41,953 nucleotides of DNA from Dongia mobilis (GCF_945906275.1 NZ_CAMDRA010000008.1:1-41953); one strand, 5' to 3'; shown: positions 15,927-24,080, numbered from the stretch's first letter. Notes: generated by a model from the letters alone, not told the origin. Program-made: numbers and translations.

Positions 15927-16046
15927 TCGTCATCCTCCGCGAAAGCGGAGGACCCACGAGTTGCTTTCTTCAGTCGCAAACGAACTCGTGGGTGGTCCGC
16001 CCCAGCCGACGAATGTCGGCCTTCGCCGACGGCGGACCATGACGAT
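15926..16046. repeat. Nested palindromic element between cobQ and cobD
   Basis: This 121-bp stretch is almost entirely made of inverted repeats. Outer arms are ATCGTCAT (15926-15933) and ATGACGAT (16039-16046). Inside are CCTCCGC-GAAA-GCGGAGG (15934-15951); ACCCACGAGTT (15952-15962) pairing with AACTCGTGGGT (15983-15993); and GGTCCGCC (15994-16001) pairing with GGCGGACC (16031-16038). The last pair encloses GCCGAC-GAAT-GTCGGC (16005-16020), which can alternatively pair onward with GCCGAC at 16025-16030. The RNA or single strand would fold into a multi-arm cloverleaf. It fills the gap between convergent genes and may act as a bidirectional terminator. The style matches dispersed palindromic repeats of alphaproteobacterial genomes, but no second copy is in this window. 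Confidence 0.8.
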
Positions 16047-17018
16047 TTAGGTAAGAGCTATGGCGAGGACACCGGCCCCCAAAACTGCACAAGCCCGCCA
16101 GTAAAGCCGCAGCGACTGCCGGATGTCGGCTGCGGTCAATTGCCAGCGCCCGCCATCGTTCATCCACGGGTCCGACACCAGCCTGCCGTGATAGCTGCGC
16201 GGGCCAGCGATGGCAAAGCCCAGCGCACCCGCCATCGCGGCCTCCGGCCAGCCGGAATTGGGCGATTTGTGGCGTGCCGCATCGCGGCGCACGGCGCGGA
16301 TCGCCGCGCGCGGGCTGGCGCAACGCAGGACCACTGCCGCCAGCACCAGCAGCACTGCCGACAGCCTTGAGGCTGGCAGGTTCACCACATCATCCAGCCG
16401 CGCCGCCGCCCAGCCGAAGGCCTGGTGCCGCGGCGTCTTGTGGCCGATCATGCTGTCCATCGTGTTGATGACCTTGTAGGCCAGCATGCCGGGCAGGCCG
16501 AGGACGAGTCCCCAGAAGATCGACGCCACGATGCCGTCGGAAAAATTCTCGGCGAGGCTTTCGATGGCGGCACGAGACACGCCACCCGAATCCAGCGCCT
16601 CCGGATCGCGCCCGACGATGCGCGCCACCGCGATGCGGCCGCCTTCCAGGCCGGAAAGTTCCATGGCCTTGGCGACATCCGCGACGTGCACGTAAAGGCT
16701 CTGCTGGGCGATGAGCGTCGACATGGCAAGCCCCAGCCATAGCAGCCCCAGCGGCAAGGCAAGCAACGCCGCCTGGATCGCCCAGCCCAGCCCCAGGGCG
16801 GCAAGCACCAGCACCGCCGTTACGGCAATACCGCGCTGCTTGCGCCGGGCCTCCCCGTCGCTCTCCCGGTTGAACCGGCGGTCGACCCATGCGATGACAG
16901 CACCGATGAGCACGATCGGGTGGGCCATGCGGCGATAGAGCCAGAACGGCTCGCCGAGCGCGGCGTCGGCCAGCACGGCGATGAGGAGGGCGGCAGGATG
17001 CAGAAGTTCGTCGGACAT
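16047..17018 (-). CDS. cobD: Adenosylcobinamide-phosphate synthase (CobD/CbiB)
   Basis: This 323-aa integral membrane protein attaches (R)-1-amino-2-propanol or its phosphate to the f side chain of adenosylcobyric acid, giving adenosylcobinamide (phosphate). Hallmarks are AVLADAALGEPFWLYRRMAHPIV near the N-terminus, SLAENFSDGIVASIFW, LPGMLAYKVINTMDSMIGHK, FGWAAARLDDVVNLPASR, and SGWPEAAMAGALGFAIAGP with the W/PEAAMAGAL motif. Hydrophobic spans lie near residues 62-105, 165-182, 218-236 and 300-322. The gene is convergent with cobQ and divergent from the GFA-family gene. The name follows Pseudomonas CobD, not the Salmonella threonine-phosphate decarboxylase of the same symbol. Its stop is at the right edge of the nested palindrome. 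Confidence 0.96.
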   Translation of the reverse strand: MSDELLHPAALLIAVLADAALGEPFWLYRRMAHPIVLIGAVIAWVDRRFNRESDGEARRKQRGIAVTAVLVLAALGLGWAIQAALLALPLGLLWLGLAMSTLIAQQSLYVHVADVAKAMELSGLEGGRIAVARIVGRDPEALDSGGVSRAAIESLAENFSDGIVASIFWGLVLGLPGMLAYKVINTMDSMIGHKTPRHQAFGWAAARLDDVVNLPASRLSAVLLVLAAVVLRCASPRAAIRAVRRDAARHKSPNSGWPEAAMAGALGFAIAGPRSYHGRLVSDPWMNDGGRWQLTAADIRQSLRLYWRACAVLGAGVLAIALT

Positions 17019-17110
17019 ATGACCGCGATCCTGCCGATTGGCGCGCCTGCGTCAAGCGCGCCGGCGTCGCCGACGGCCGATTTTGCGCCATGGACGCAGG
17101 AGGGACTTTA

Positions 17111-17506
17111 ATGATCCGGCATGAAGGTGGCTGCCTGTGCAGCGCGGTCCGCTTCGAGGCGCTGGGCGCACCCCGCTCGGTCTTCCATTGTCATTGCTTC
17201 TCCTGCCGCCGGCAGACGGGTGCCGCCGTGGCGAGTTTTGCGGCCTTCAAGGTCAGCGACGCCTTCCGCTGGACAAAGGGGACGCCAGCCGCCTATGCCT
17301 CCTCACCCGGCGTCACCAGAAGGTTCTGCGCGCACTGCGGCACCCCGCTCAGCTACGAGGCCGAGAAGTATGAAGACGAGATTCATCTCAGCATCGGCTG
17401 CTTCGATCGTGCCGGCGATCTCGTCCCCGTGGCGCACTGGCATGTCGAGGAAAAGCTGCCCTGGTTCGAGACGGCCGATGATCTGCCGCGCCAGCGCGGC
17501 GACTAG
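17111..17506 (+). CDS. GFA-family (CENP-V/GFA zinc-binding) protein
   Basis: This 131-aa zinc protein has the family cysteine pattern: HEGGCLCSAVRFEA, FHCHCFSCRRQTGAA and RRFCAHCGTPLSYE. The two zinc sites are a structural CxC...CxxC set and a CxxC pair. Members are often labelled glutathione-dependent formaldehyde-activating enzymes, but that activity is doubtful for most, so no reaction is assigned. The start is the ATG at 17111, with an excellent AGGAGG 8-9 bases upstream; an in-frame ATG at 17090 lacks such a site. It leads an operon with cobE, cobM and an MFS gene, an odd partner for cobalamin genes. It may only contribute the promoter. Confidence 0.88.
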   Translation: MIRHEGGCLCSAVRFEALGAPRSVFHCHCFSCRRQTGAAVASFAAFKVSDAFRWTKGTPAAYASSPGVTRRFCAHCGTPLSYEAEKYEDEIHLSIGCFDRAGDLVPVAHWHVEEKLPWFETADDLPRQRGD

Positions 17507-17515
17507 GTGAAACCA

Positions 17516-17914
17516 ATGACCGCCACGCATTGCCTGGGAATTGGCCATGAGACGGACGCCGAATTCGCGGCCGCCCTGGCCCTGGTGCAGCAATGCTGCC
17601 GGCAGGCCGGGCTTGGCGCGCATGAGATCGCGATGATCGGCTCGCTGGAGGCCAAGGCGACAGGAGATATCGTCGCTGGCCTCGCCCGCCATTTCGGCTG
17701 GCCGGCGCAATATTTCACGGCAGCGACACTTGAAGCCGAGACGCCGCGCCTGCTCAATCCATCCGACGCGGTCTTTCGCGCCGTCGGCTGCCATGGGGTG
17801 GCGGAAGGCGCCGCGCTGGCGGCGGCCGGGCCACATGCAAGCCTGGTCATTCCCAAGACATCGAAAGCCGGAGTCACCTGCGCCATTGCGAGGCGCGGGG
17901 GCGATGGGCGATAA
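17516..17914 (+). CDS. cobE: CobE / CbiG C-terminal-type cobalamin biosynthesis protein
   Basis: This 132-aa protein corresponds to CobE of aerobic bacteria, homologous to the C-terminal domain of CbiG. It opens with HCLGIGHETDAEFAAALALV and carries IAMIGSLEAKATGDIVAGLA, DAVFRAVGCHGVAEGAALAAAG and LVIPKTSKAGVTCAIARR. The GVAEGAAL segment and the K...TCAIAR ending are family marks. Its exact role is poorly defined; it accompanies precorrin methylation and ring contraction. The ATG at 17516 has AGGTGA 8 bases upstream and is chosen over the GTG at 17507. Its stop TAA is directly followed by the cobM ATG. Confidence 0.85.
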   Translation: MTATHCLGIGHETDAEFAAALALVQQCCRQAGLGAHEIAMIGSLEAKATGDIVAGLARHFGWPAQYFTAATLEAETPRLLNPSDAVFRAVGCHGVAEGAALAAAGPHASLVIPKTSKAGVTCAIARRGGDGR

Positions 17915-18679
17915 ATGATCATGAGCATCGTTCATTTCATCGGCGCCGGCCCGGGCGACCCCGACCTCATCACCGTCAAGGGCAGGCGCCTCATCGAACA
18001 GGCCCCGGTGGTTCTCTATGCCGGTTCGCTCGTGCCACAGGGCATCGTCGATCTGGCGCGGGCCGATGCCCGTGTCATCGACACGGCACCCCTTCATCTC
18101 GACGAGATCGTCGCCGAGATGGAACGCGCCCACGCGGCCGGCCAGGACGTGGCGCGGGTCCATTCCGGCGACCCTTCCATCTACGGTGCCATCGGCGAGC
18201 AGATGCGAAGGCTCGATGCGCTGGCCATCCCCTATGATATCGTTCCGGGCGTGCCGGCCTTTGCCGCCGCCGCCGCCCTGTTGAAGACCGAACTCACTTT
18301 GCCCGGCATCAGCCAGAGCATCGTGATCACGCGCGTGCAGGGTTCTGCTTCGCCGATGCCGCCGCGCGAGGATCTGGCGACACTGGGCGCGGCCGGCGCC
18401 ACCTTGGCCCTCCATCTTTCGGTCAAGAGCCTCGCAAAAGCCGTGCGCGAATTGACGCCGCATTACGGCGCCGATTGTCCGGTGGTGATTGTCTATCGCG
18501 CTTCCTGGCCGGATGAGGCCGTGGTCCGCGGAACTCTCGCCGATATCGAAGCCACGCTGGTCGGCTCCGATATTGCCCGCACCGCACTCATCCTGGTCGG
18601 TCGTGTCTTCGGTGCCGGCGACTTCAAGGACAGCCAGCTCTATAACGCCAGCCACCAACACCTGCACCGGCCGGCCTGA
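17915..18679 (+). CDS. cobM: Precorrin-4 C11-methyltransferase
   Basis: This 254-aa SAM-dependent tetrapyrrole methylase methylates precorrin-4 at C-11. The N-terminal glycine loop is VHFIGAGPGDPDLITVKG, followed by VLYAGSLVP, VHSGDPSIYGAIGEQMRRLD, DIVPGVPAFAAAAALLKTEL and PGISQSIVITRVQG; the last segments are typical of CobM/CbiF. The start is the ATG at 17915, abutting the cobE stop; another ATG at 17921 is equally possible. It lies in an operon GFA-cobE-cobM-MFS, with the transporter ATG 5 bp after its stop. No riboswitch is visible in front of this operon. Confidence 0.95.
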   Translation: MIMSIVHFIGAGPGDPDLITVKGRRLIEQAPVVLYAGSLVPQGIVDLARADARVIDTAPLHLDEIVAEMERAHAAGQDVARVHSGDPSIYGAIGEQMRRLDALAIPYDIVPGVPAFAAAAALLKTELTLPGISQSIVITRVQGSASPMPPREDLATLGAAGATLALHLSVKSLAKAVRELTPHYGADCPVVIVYRASWPDEAVVRGTLADIEATLVGSDIARTALILVGRVFGAGDFKDSQLYNASHQHLHRPA

Positions 18680-18684
18680 CGCCG

Positions 18685-19935
18685 ATGCCGGGCCGTGGCG
18701 ATGGGCGTTCGATCTGGCGACAGGCAGATTTCCGCAACCTCATCGCGGCCCTCGGCATTTCGCAACTGGGCGCCAGGCTGGCGCGCGAAGCATTGCCGCT
18801 GACCGCCGTCCTCGTGCTGGGCGCTGGTCCCCTGGCCATGAGCGGACTGACCGCGGCAAGCGCCTTGCCGACCTTGCTGATGGCGCTCCATGCTGGTGCG
18901 TTTCTCGACCGTGTGCGGCGCCGCCCGGCGATGATCCTTGCGGACCTGCTGCGCTTCCTGCTGCTGCTGTCTGTCCCCGTGGCTGCCTTCCTCGATCTGC
19001 TCAGCATCGGCCAATTGTGCGTTGTCGCATTCTGCGTTTCCGCGGCGACCCTCGCCTTCGACATTGCCGATCAGGCCTATCTGCCGGGCCTGGTCGGGCA
19101 GGACCGCATCCTGCACGCCAATGCGGCCAAGGAGGCGACCGATGCGACGACGGAGATCGTCGGCCCGCCATTGGGCGGCGTCCTGGTGCAGACGATCGGC
19201 GGGCCGCTCACGATCCTGCTCGATGCGGTGAGCTATCTGTTTTCGGCCCTGTTCCTGTGGCGCATCGGTATGGGTGAGCCACGGCCGGCACCGCTGCCGA
19301 CGCCGAACCTGCGGCGTGAGATCGGCGACGGGCTGCGCGTGATGTGGCGCGATTCGGTGCTCCGTCCGCTGCTCTATGCGCGCTTCGTCCGGACTTTTTT
19401 CGGCGGCATGCTGGGACCGCTCTATGTGCTCTATCTGGTGAGCGATCTCAAATTGTCGCCGGCCATGCTGGGCATCGTTGTTGCGGTGGGCGGCGCTGCC
19501 AGTCTTGTCGGCGCTGCCGCCGTGCCTCGCCTGGCAAAGGTCCTGCCGGTCGGCCCCGGCCTCATCCTTGCTTTTGCCGTCAAGACTCTCGGGCTCGCCT
19601 GCATTCCCCTCGCCGGCAGCCTGGGCGGCGTTGCGCCATTTCTGATCATACCGCTTCTGTTGGCGCAGCAGATCCTGGCCGATGGCAGCACCGGTCATTT
19701 CGCTGTGGTCGAGCGCAGCTTGCGCCAGCGGCGCGTCCCGCCCGACCTACTGGGCCGTGCCGGCGCCACGACCCGCCTCGTCAACGATGGGCCGATCCCC
19801 TTCGCTGCCTTGCTGGGCGGCGTCATCGCCGAGCATTACGGAATCACCACTGTGATGTGGCTTGCCGTCGCCGGCTATGCGCTGTCCCCCATCGTGACGT
19901 TCTTTTCTGGTGTCAGACGGGTCCGCGACATCTGA
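18685..19935 (+). CDS. MFS transporter in the cobM operon
   Basis: This 416-aa major facilitator has about 12 hydrophobic spans. It resembles the EntS/MFS_3-type exporter group, with QLGARLAREALPLTAVLVLG in TM1, ALPTLLMALHAGAFLDRVRRRPAM at the loop 2-3 signature, NAAKEATDATTEIVGPPLGG mid-protein, and GRAGATTRLVNDGPIPFAALLGG in the C-terminal half. The ATG is 5 bp from the cobM stop, so it is surely co-transcribed with cobM. That suggests a cobalamin-related or metal-related substrate, but nothing in the sequence identifies it. It is convergent with cbiD, with about 50 bp between. Confidence 0.87.
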   Translation: MPGRGDGRSIWRQADFRNLIAALGISQLGARLAREALPLTAVLVLGAGPLAMSGLTAASALPTLLMALHAGAFLDRVRRRPAMILADLLRFLLLLSVPVAAFLDLLSIGQLCVVAFCVSAATLAFDIADQAYLPGLVGQDRILHANAAKEATDATTEIVGPPLGGVLVQTIGGPLTILLDAVSYLFSALFLWRIGMGEPRPAPLPTPNLRREIGDGLRVMWRDSVLRPLLYARFVRTFFGGMLGPLYVLYLVSDLKLSPAMLGIVVAVGGAASLVGAAAVPRLAKVLPVGPGLILAFAVKTLGLACIPLAGSLGGVAPFLIIPLLLAQQILADGSTGHFAVVERSLRQRRVPPDLLGRAGATTRLVNDGPIPFAALLGGVIAEHYGITTVMWLAVAGYALSPIVTFFSGVRRVRDI

Positions 19936-19987
19936 CTGGCCCTGGCGCGAGCCGTCAGGCGAGCATTGAGAGTGGCGACCAAAATCG

Positions 19988-21109
19988 TCAGCGCGGCCTG
20001 AATCCAGCTTCACCCACCAGTTGGCCCTTGCGGTCGAAGACCAGCAATTCGATGTCGACCTGGTGATCTGATTCGGCAAGGGCTACCTCGCGTGCCGACC
20101 GGGCGATGTCGTTGCCAATTGGTATGCCGGCCTGGGTGCACAATTCCAGCGCCTCCATCGCCGTGTTGCCGCCCCGGACTCGCTCGGCCAGTTCGGCGCT
20201 GCCGCCCAGCGCCGTGGCGCGCGCGGCAAGGCGCGCGAGATCCACCTGGCTGCGCCCGGAATGAAGATCGAGATGGCCTTCGGCAAGCTTCGCCATCTTG
20301 GCAAAACCACCAGCGAGTGTCAGGCGCTGGATCGGATGATGGCGCAGATATTTCAACACGCCGCCGGCAAAATCGCCCATGTCGATGAAGGCAAATTCTG
20401 GCAGGCTGTGCATCTTCGCCACCGCTGCTTCCGTGGTCGAGCCGGTGCAGGCGGCGGCATGGTTGAGGCCGGCGGCACGGATCACATCGATGCCGCGATG
20501 AATGGAAGCAATCCAGGCGGCGCAGGAAAAGGGATGCACGATGCCCGTGGTGCCGAGGATCGAAATGCCGCCGACGATGCCGAGGCGCGGATTCCAGGTC
20601 TGCTTGGCGATCTCCGCGCCGCCGATGACGGAGATGGTGACCTCGGCATCCGGATGCGTGTCGTATGCGGCGGCCACCTCCGCCAGCACGGCGGTCATCA
20701 TGGCGCGCGGGGCGGGATTGATGGCTGGTTCGCCGGGGGGAATCGGCAGACCAGCTTTGGTCACGGTGCCGACACCCTCTCCAGCCTTGAACACGGTGCC
20801 GGATCCGGGTGCCAAACGACGCACACATGCCTGGATATGGGCGCCATGGGTCACATCCGGGTCATCACCGGCGTCTTTTATGATGCCAACCGACGCAAAA
20901 CCGCCCTCCAAGACCGGTTCAAGGAGTGGAAAGGTCGGCTTTTCACCCTTCGGCAGCGTTATTGTCACTGAATCGGCGAATTTTCCGGTCAGAATAGCCG
21001 AAAATGCCGCCTTTGTGGCGGCCGTGGCGCAGCAACCTGTGGTCCAGCCCCGCCGCAATTCACCTTCAGGCCGCCGGGCATTGCCGGATATCGTCTTTTT
21101 GTCGCTCAT
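19988..21109 (-). CDS. cbiD: Cobalt-precorrin-5B C1-methyltransferase CbiD
   Basis: This 373-aa protein has the family start RRGWTTGCCATAATKAAFSA and the segments VGTVTKAGLPIPPGEPAINP, RLGIVGGISILGTTGIVHPF, HAAACTGSTTEAAVAK, LTLAGGFAKMAKLAEGHLDLHS and GGNTAMEALELC. CbiD belongs to the early-cobalt pathway, where it methylates C-1 of cobalt-precorrin-5B. In several Alphaproteobacteria that insert cobalt late it appears to stand in for CobF. Here it coexists with CobN, CobW and CobE, and no cobF is in the window, which fits that substitution. It is divergent from cobA with a 69-bp spacer and convergent with the MFS gene. Confidence 0.95.
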   Translation of the reverse strand: MSDKKTISGNARRPEGELRRGWTTGCCATAATKAAFSAILTGKFADSVTITLPKGEKPTFPLLEPVLEGGFASVGIIKDAGDDPDVTHGAHIQACVRRLAPGSGTVFKAGEGVGTVTKAGLPIPPGEPAINPAPRAMMTAVLAEVAAAYDTHPDAEVTISVIGGAEIAKQTWNPRLGIVGGISILGTTGIVHPFSCAAWIASIHRGIDVIRAAGLNHAAACTGSTTEAAVAKMHSLPEFAFIDMGDFAGGVLKYLRHHPIQRLTLAGGFAKMAKLAEGHLDLHSGRSQVDLARLAARATALGGSAELAERVRGGNTAMEALELCTQAGIPIGNDIARSAREVALAESDHQVDIELLVFDRKGQLVGEAGFRPR

Positions 21110-21178
21110 GACGCTATTTTATGGGGCGATGTCTTTTGCTGGCTAGTGCGGCCGTGATACTGCGCTAATTTAGCATCC

Positions 21179-22018
21179 ATGAATAAGCTATTCGCGACAT
21201 TGCCCGATCTGGAGCCGGGCTGGGTCTGGTTGACCGGCGCCGGTCCCGGCGATCCGGGTCTTCTGACCATGCTTGCCGTCAAGGCACTGAGCATGGCGGA
21301 TGTCATCGTCTATGACGCACTGGTCGACAAATCCATTCTCGATCTCGCCCGTCCCGGCGCCTTGCTCGAATATGCCGGCAAGCGCGGTGGCAAGCCGTCG
21401 GCGAAACAGCCCGACATTTCGTTGCGCCTCGTCCAACTGGCGCGCGAGGGCAAGCGCGTGCTGCGCCTCAAGGGCGGCGACCCCTTCGTCTTCGGCCGCG
21501 GCGGTGAAGAAGCGCTGACCCTGGTCGATCACGGCATTCCCTTCCGCATTGTGCCCGGCATTTCCGCCGGCATCGGTGGCCTTGCTTACGCCGGCATTCC
21601 GGTCACCCATCGCGACTGCAACGCGGCCGTGGCTTTTGTCACCGGCCATGACGCCACCGGCGAGATTCCGGATTCGGTCGATTGGGCGTCACTTGCCAAG
21701 GGCGCCCCGGTGATCGTGCTCTACATGGCCCTGAAGCATATCGAGCGCATTGCCGAACGGCTGATCGCGGGTGGCCGTCTTGCCAGCGAGCCGGTCGCCG
21801 TCATTGCCAAGGCGACGACGGCCGAGCAACGCGTGATCGAGACCACTCTGTCGCGCGCGGCCATTGACGTTGCCGAAGCCGGCATCGAACCACCGGCCAT
21901 GGTGGTGGTGGGCGAAGTCGTGCGCCTGCGCGCCGCCATGGATTGGCTGGGTGCGCTGGATGGCAAACGCCTGGTATCGGACCCGCTCGGCCAGCGCCAG
22001 CGCGACCGGACCGGCTAA
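21179..22018 (+). CDS. cobA: Uroporphyrinogen-III C-methyltransferase (SUMT)
   Basis: This 279-aa SAM-dependent enzyme methylates uroporphyrinogen III at C-2 and C-7, giving precorrin-2, the entry to cobalamin and siroheme. Motifs: VWLTGAGPGDPGLLTMLAVK, DVIVYDALVD, the RLKGGDPFVFGRGGEEA box, FRIVPGISAGIGGLAYAGIP and PVTHRDCNAAVAFVTGH. No CysG-type N-terminal dehydrogenase/chelatase domain is present, so it is a monofunctional SUMT. A short C-terminal extension (LGQRQRDRTG) carries no domain. It is followed after 9 bp by cobB, and the cobA-cobB operon is divergent from cbiD. Confidence 0.96.
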   Translation: MNKLFATLPDLEPGWVWLTGAGPGDPGLLTMLAVKALSMADVIVYDALVDKSILDLARPGALLEYAGKRGGKPSAKQPDISLRLVQLAREGKRVLRLKGGDPFVFGRGGEEALTLVDHGIPFRIVPGISAGIGGLAYAGIPVTHRDCNAAVAFVTGHDATGEIPDSVDWASLAKGAPVIVLYMALKHIERIAERLIAGGRLASEPVAVIAKATTAEQRVIETTLSRAAIDVAEAGIEPPAMVVVGEVVRLRAAMDWLGALDGKRLVSDPLGQRQRDRTG

Positions 22019-22027
22019 GGCACGAAC

Positions 22028-23350
22028 TTGGCCAGTGGCCTCATCATTGCCGCCCCATCTTCGGGCAGCGGCAAGACCGTCACGACCCTGAGCCTGCTCT
22101 CCTTGCTGAAGGCCAAGGGTGTGGCGGTGGCGAGTTGCAAGGCCGGCCCCGACTATATCGATCCCGAGTTCCACGCCGCGGCAACGGGACTGCCCTGCTT
22201 CAATCTCGACATCTGGGCCATGCGCCGGCCATCGCTCGATGCGCTGCTGGCCCACCAGGCGGCGCGCGCCGACCTCATCATTGCCGAAGGCGTCATGGGT
22301 CTGTTCGACGGCATCCCGGGAAAGGATGGGCGCAGCAACGGCTCGAGTGCCGAGCTTGCCAATCATCTCGGCCTGCCGATCCTGCTCGTGCTCAATGCCA
22401 AGGGCCAGGGTGCGACCGCGGGTGCCATTCTTGAAGGGCTGATGCGCTACGACCCGCGGCTCAAATTCGCCGGCGTGGTGTTCAATCATGTCGGCGGTCC
22501 GGTGCACCGCGAGATATTGAGCGAGGCGGCCGGCGCTGCGGGCATCAAGGTGCTGGGTTTCCTGCCGCATGTCGAGGCGCTCAAGGTGCCGGAGCGGCAT
22601 CTCGGCCTCGTCCAGGCACGCGAGCATCAGGGTCTGGCTGGTTTCTACGCCACGGCACGGGCAAGCTTCGCCAAGGCCTTTGACCTCGACGGCATCCTGG
22701 CAGCAGCCGGGCCAATCACCTCGCCTGCCACGCCATTCACACCACTGGTGCCGCCGTTGGGGCAGCGCATCGCCATCGCCGACGATGTGGCCTTCGCCTT
22801 TTCATACCCGTTCCAACGTGAAGCCTGGGCAGCGGCGGGGGCCGAGATACTGCCCTTCTCGCCGCTCGCCGACGAGGCGCCGGATGGATCGGCCGATGCC
22901 GTCTATCTGCCTGGCGGCTACCCGGAACTCCATGCCGACCGCCTCGCCGCCAACGGCAAATTCATGGTCGGCCTGCGCGCGGCAGCAGCGCGCGGTGCCT
23001 TCGTCTATGGCGAATGCGGCGGCTACATGACCTTGGGCACCGGCATCACCGATGCCAAGGGGCAACGCCATGCCATGGCCGGGCTGCTGCCGGTTGAGAC
23101 CAGCTTTGCCGCCAGGAAGCTGCATCTCGGTTATCGGCAGGTAAGTCTGTCGAGTGCTTCGCCGCTGGGTGCCGCCGGAGCGGGCTACCGCGGGCACGAG
23201 TTTCACTATGCGACGATCCTCTCGGAAGGGGCGGGCGAGCCACTCTTCAAGGCGGCTGACTCGCGCGGCCAGGATCTGGGCTGCCTTGGTCGCCGTGCTG
23301 GCAGCGTGATGGGGTCGTTCATCCACCTCATTGACCGCATGGCGGATTGA
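22028..23350 (+). CDS. cobB: Cobyrinate / hydrogenobyrinate a,c-diamide synthase
   Basis: This 440-aa glutamine amidotransferase amidates the a and c acetate side chains before cobalt insertion. The N-terminal ATPase domain begins IIAAPSSGSGKTVTTLSLLS and includes CKAGPDYIDPEFH and IIAEGVMGLFDG. The C-terminal glutaminase domain has VYLPGGYPELHADRLA, YGECGGYMTLG (nucleophile Cys) and YRGHEFHYAT (His). The start is a TTG at 22028: an in-frame stop lies 12 bp upstream, no other start codon precedes the P-loop, and TAAGG is 7 bases before it. Given CobN in this genome, hydrogenobyrinic acid is the likely substrate. Confidence 0.96.
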   Translation: MASGLIIAAPSSGSGKTVTTLSLLSLLKAKGVAVASCKAGPDYIDPEFHAAATGLPCFNLDIWAMRRPSLDALLAHQAARADLIIAEGVMGLFDGIPGKDGRSNGSSAELANHLGLPILLVLNAKGQGATAGAILEGLMRYDPRLKFAGVVFNHVGGPVHREILSEAAGAAGIKVLGFLPHVEALKVPERHLGLVQAREHQGLAGFYATARASFAKAFDLDGILAAAGPITSPATPFTPLVPPLGQRIAIADDVAFAFSYPFQREAWAAAGAEILPFSPLADEAPDGSADAVYLPGGYPELHADRLAANGKFMVGLRAAAARGAFVYGECGGYMTLGTGITDAKGQRHAMAGLLPVETSFAARKLHLGYRQVSLSSASPLGAAGAGYRGHEFHYATILSEGAGEPLFKAADSRGQDLGCLGRRAGSVMGSFIHLIDRMAD

Positions 23351-23389
23351 ACCGCTTGCCAAGGGTCGGCAGTTTCATGCACCTTGAGT

Positions 23390-23407
23390 GTCTCAGTTGA
23401 TTGAGAC
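23390..23407 (+). terminator. Weak hairpin after cobB
   Basis: GTCTCA (23390-23395) and TGAGAC (23402-23407) are perfect complements around a 6-base loop, 40 bp after the cobB stop. No T-run follows, so it would be at best a Rho-independent terminator of poor quality, or an operator for hupE. Confidence 0.3.
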
Positions 23408-23495
23408 GCGACGCGACCAATAAACGCGCTGTCAGGGATAAGGCGCCCGCGGATCTGTCACGAGGCAACCATCATCCGTTTGCCGAGGACATATC

Positions 23496-24080
23496 ATGAC
23501 CAGGACCCTGACCCGCCTCGCGGCAATTGCCGCGCTCATCTTGCTTGCAACCCCCGCTTTCGCCCATACCGGGCTGCACGGTAGCGGTCTTGCCGCCGGC
23601 TTCGCCCATCCTTTCAGCGGACTTGATCATCTGTTGGCCATGGCCGGCATCGGCGTCTGGGCCGCGCAACTGGGCGGCCGCAATCTGTGGCTGGTGCCCA
23701 TCGCTTTTGTCGGCATGATGCTGCTGGGCGCGCTGCTGGCCCTGATCGCGGTTCCGTTGCCGCAGGTCGAACTCGGCATCGCGGGCTCGGTCCTGGCGGT
23801 TGGCCTGCTGGTGGGCTTTGGCGCCAGACTGCCAAGCGCCGCGGCTGCGGCGCTGGCGGCCCTCATGGCTCTCTGTCACGGCCATGCCCATGGCAGTGAA
23901 ATTCCGGCAATGATGTCGGCCTGGGGTTATGGCGCCGGCTTCGTGCTGGCCACCGGTCTGCTCCATGTTGCGGGACTGGGGATCGGTTTGCTTTCGTTCC
24001 GATACGCCCGACCCGCGTTACTGACATTTGCCGGCCTGGGAACGGCGCTGGTTGGTGGCGCACTGGTCGCGGGCTTCTGA
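23496..24080 (+). CDS. HupE/UreJ-family metal permease, probable cobalt or nickel importer
   Basis: This 194-aa membrane protein has an N-terminal signal (MTRTLTRLAAIAALILLATP, cleaved after AFA) and about six hydrophobic spans. The family marks are both present: HPFSGLDHLLAMAGIGVWAA, holding the HPxxGxDH metal motif, and LCHGHAHGSEIP, holding the HGHAHG motif. HupE/UreJ proteins import Ni(II) or Co(II). Next to cobB and with no hydrogenase or urease genes nearby, cobalt supply for CobN is the likelier role. No cobalamin riboswitch is recognisable in its 145-bp leader. Metal specificity cannot be read from the sequence. Confidence 0.9.
   Translation: MTRTLTRLAAIAALILLATPAFAHTGLHGSGLAAGFAHPFSGLDHLLAMAGIGVWAAQLGGRNLWLVPIAFVGMMLLGALLALIAVPLPQVELGIAGSVLAVGLLVGFGARLPSAAAAALAALMALCHGHAHGSEIPAMMSAWGYGAGFVLATGLLHVAGLGIGLLSFRYARPALLTFAGLGTALVGGALVAGF

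Noticed and set aside
23351-23495. Second cobalamin riboswitch upstream of hupE
   Set aside because: No GCTGCCCCCGCAACTG core or B12 box is present.
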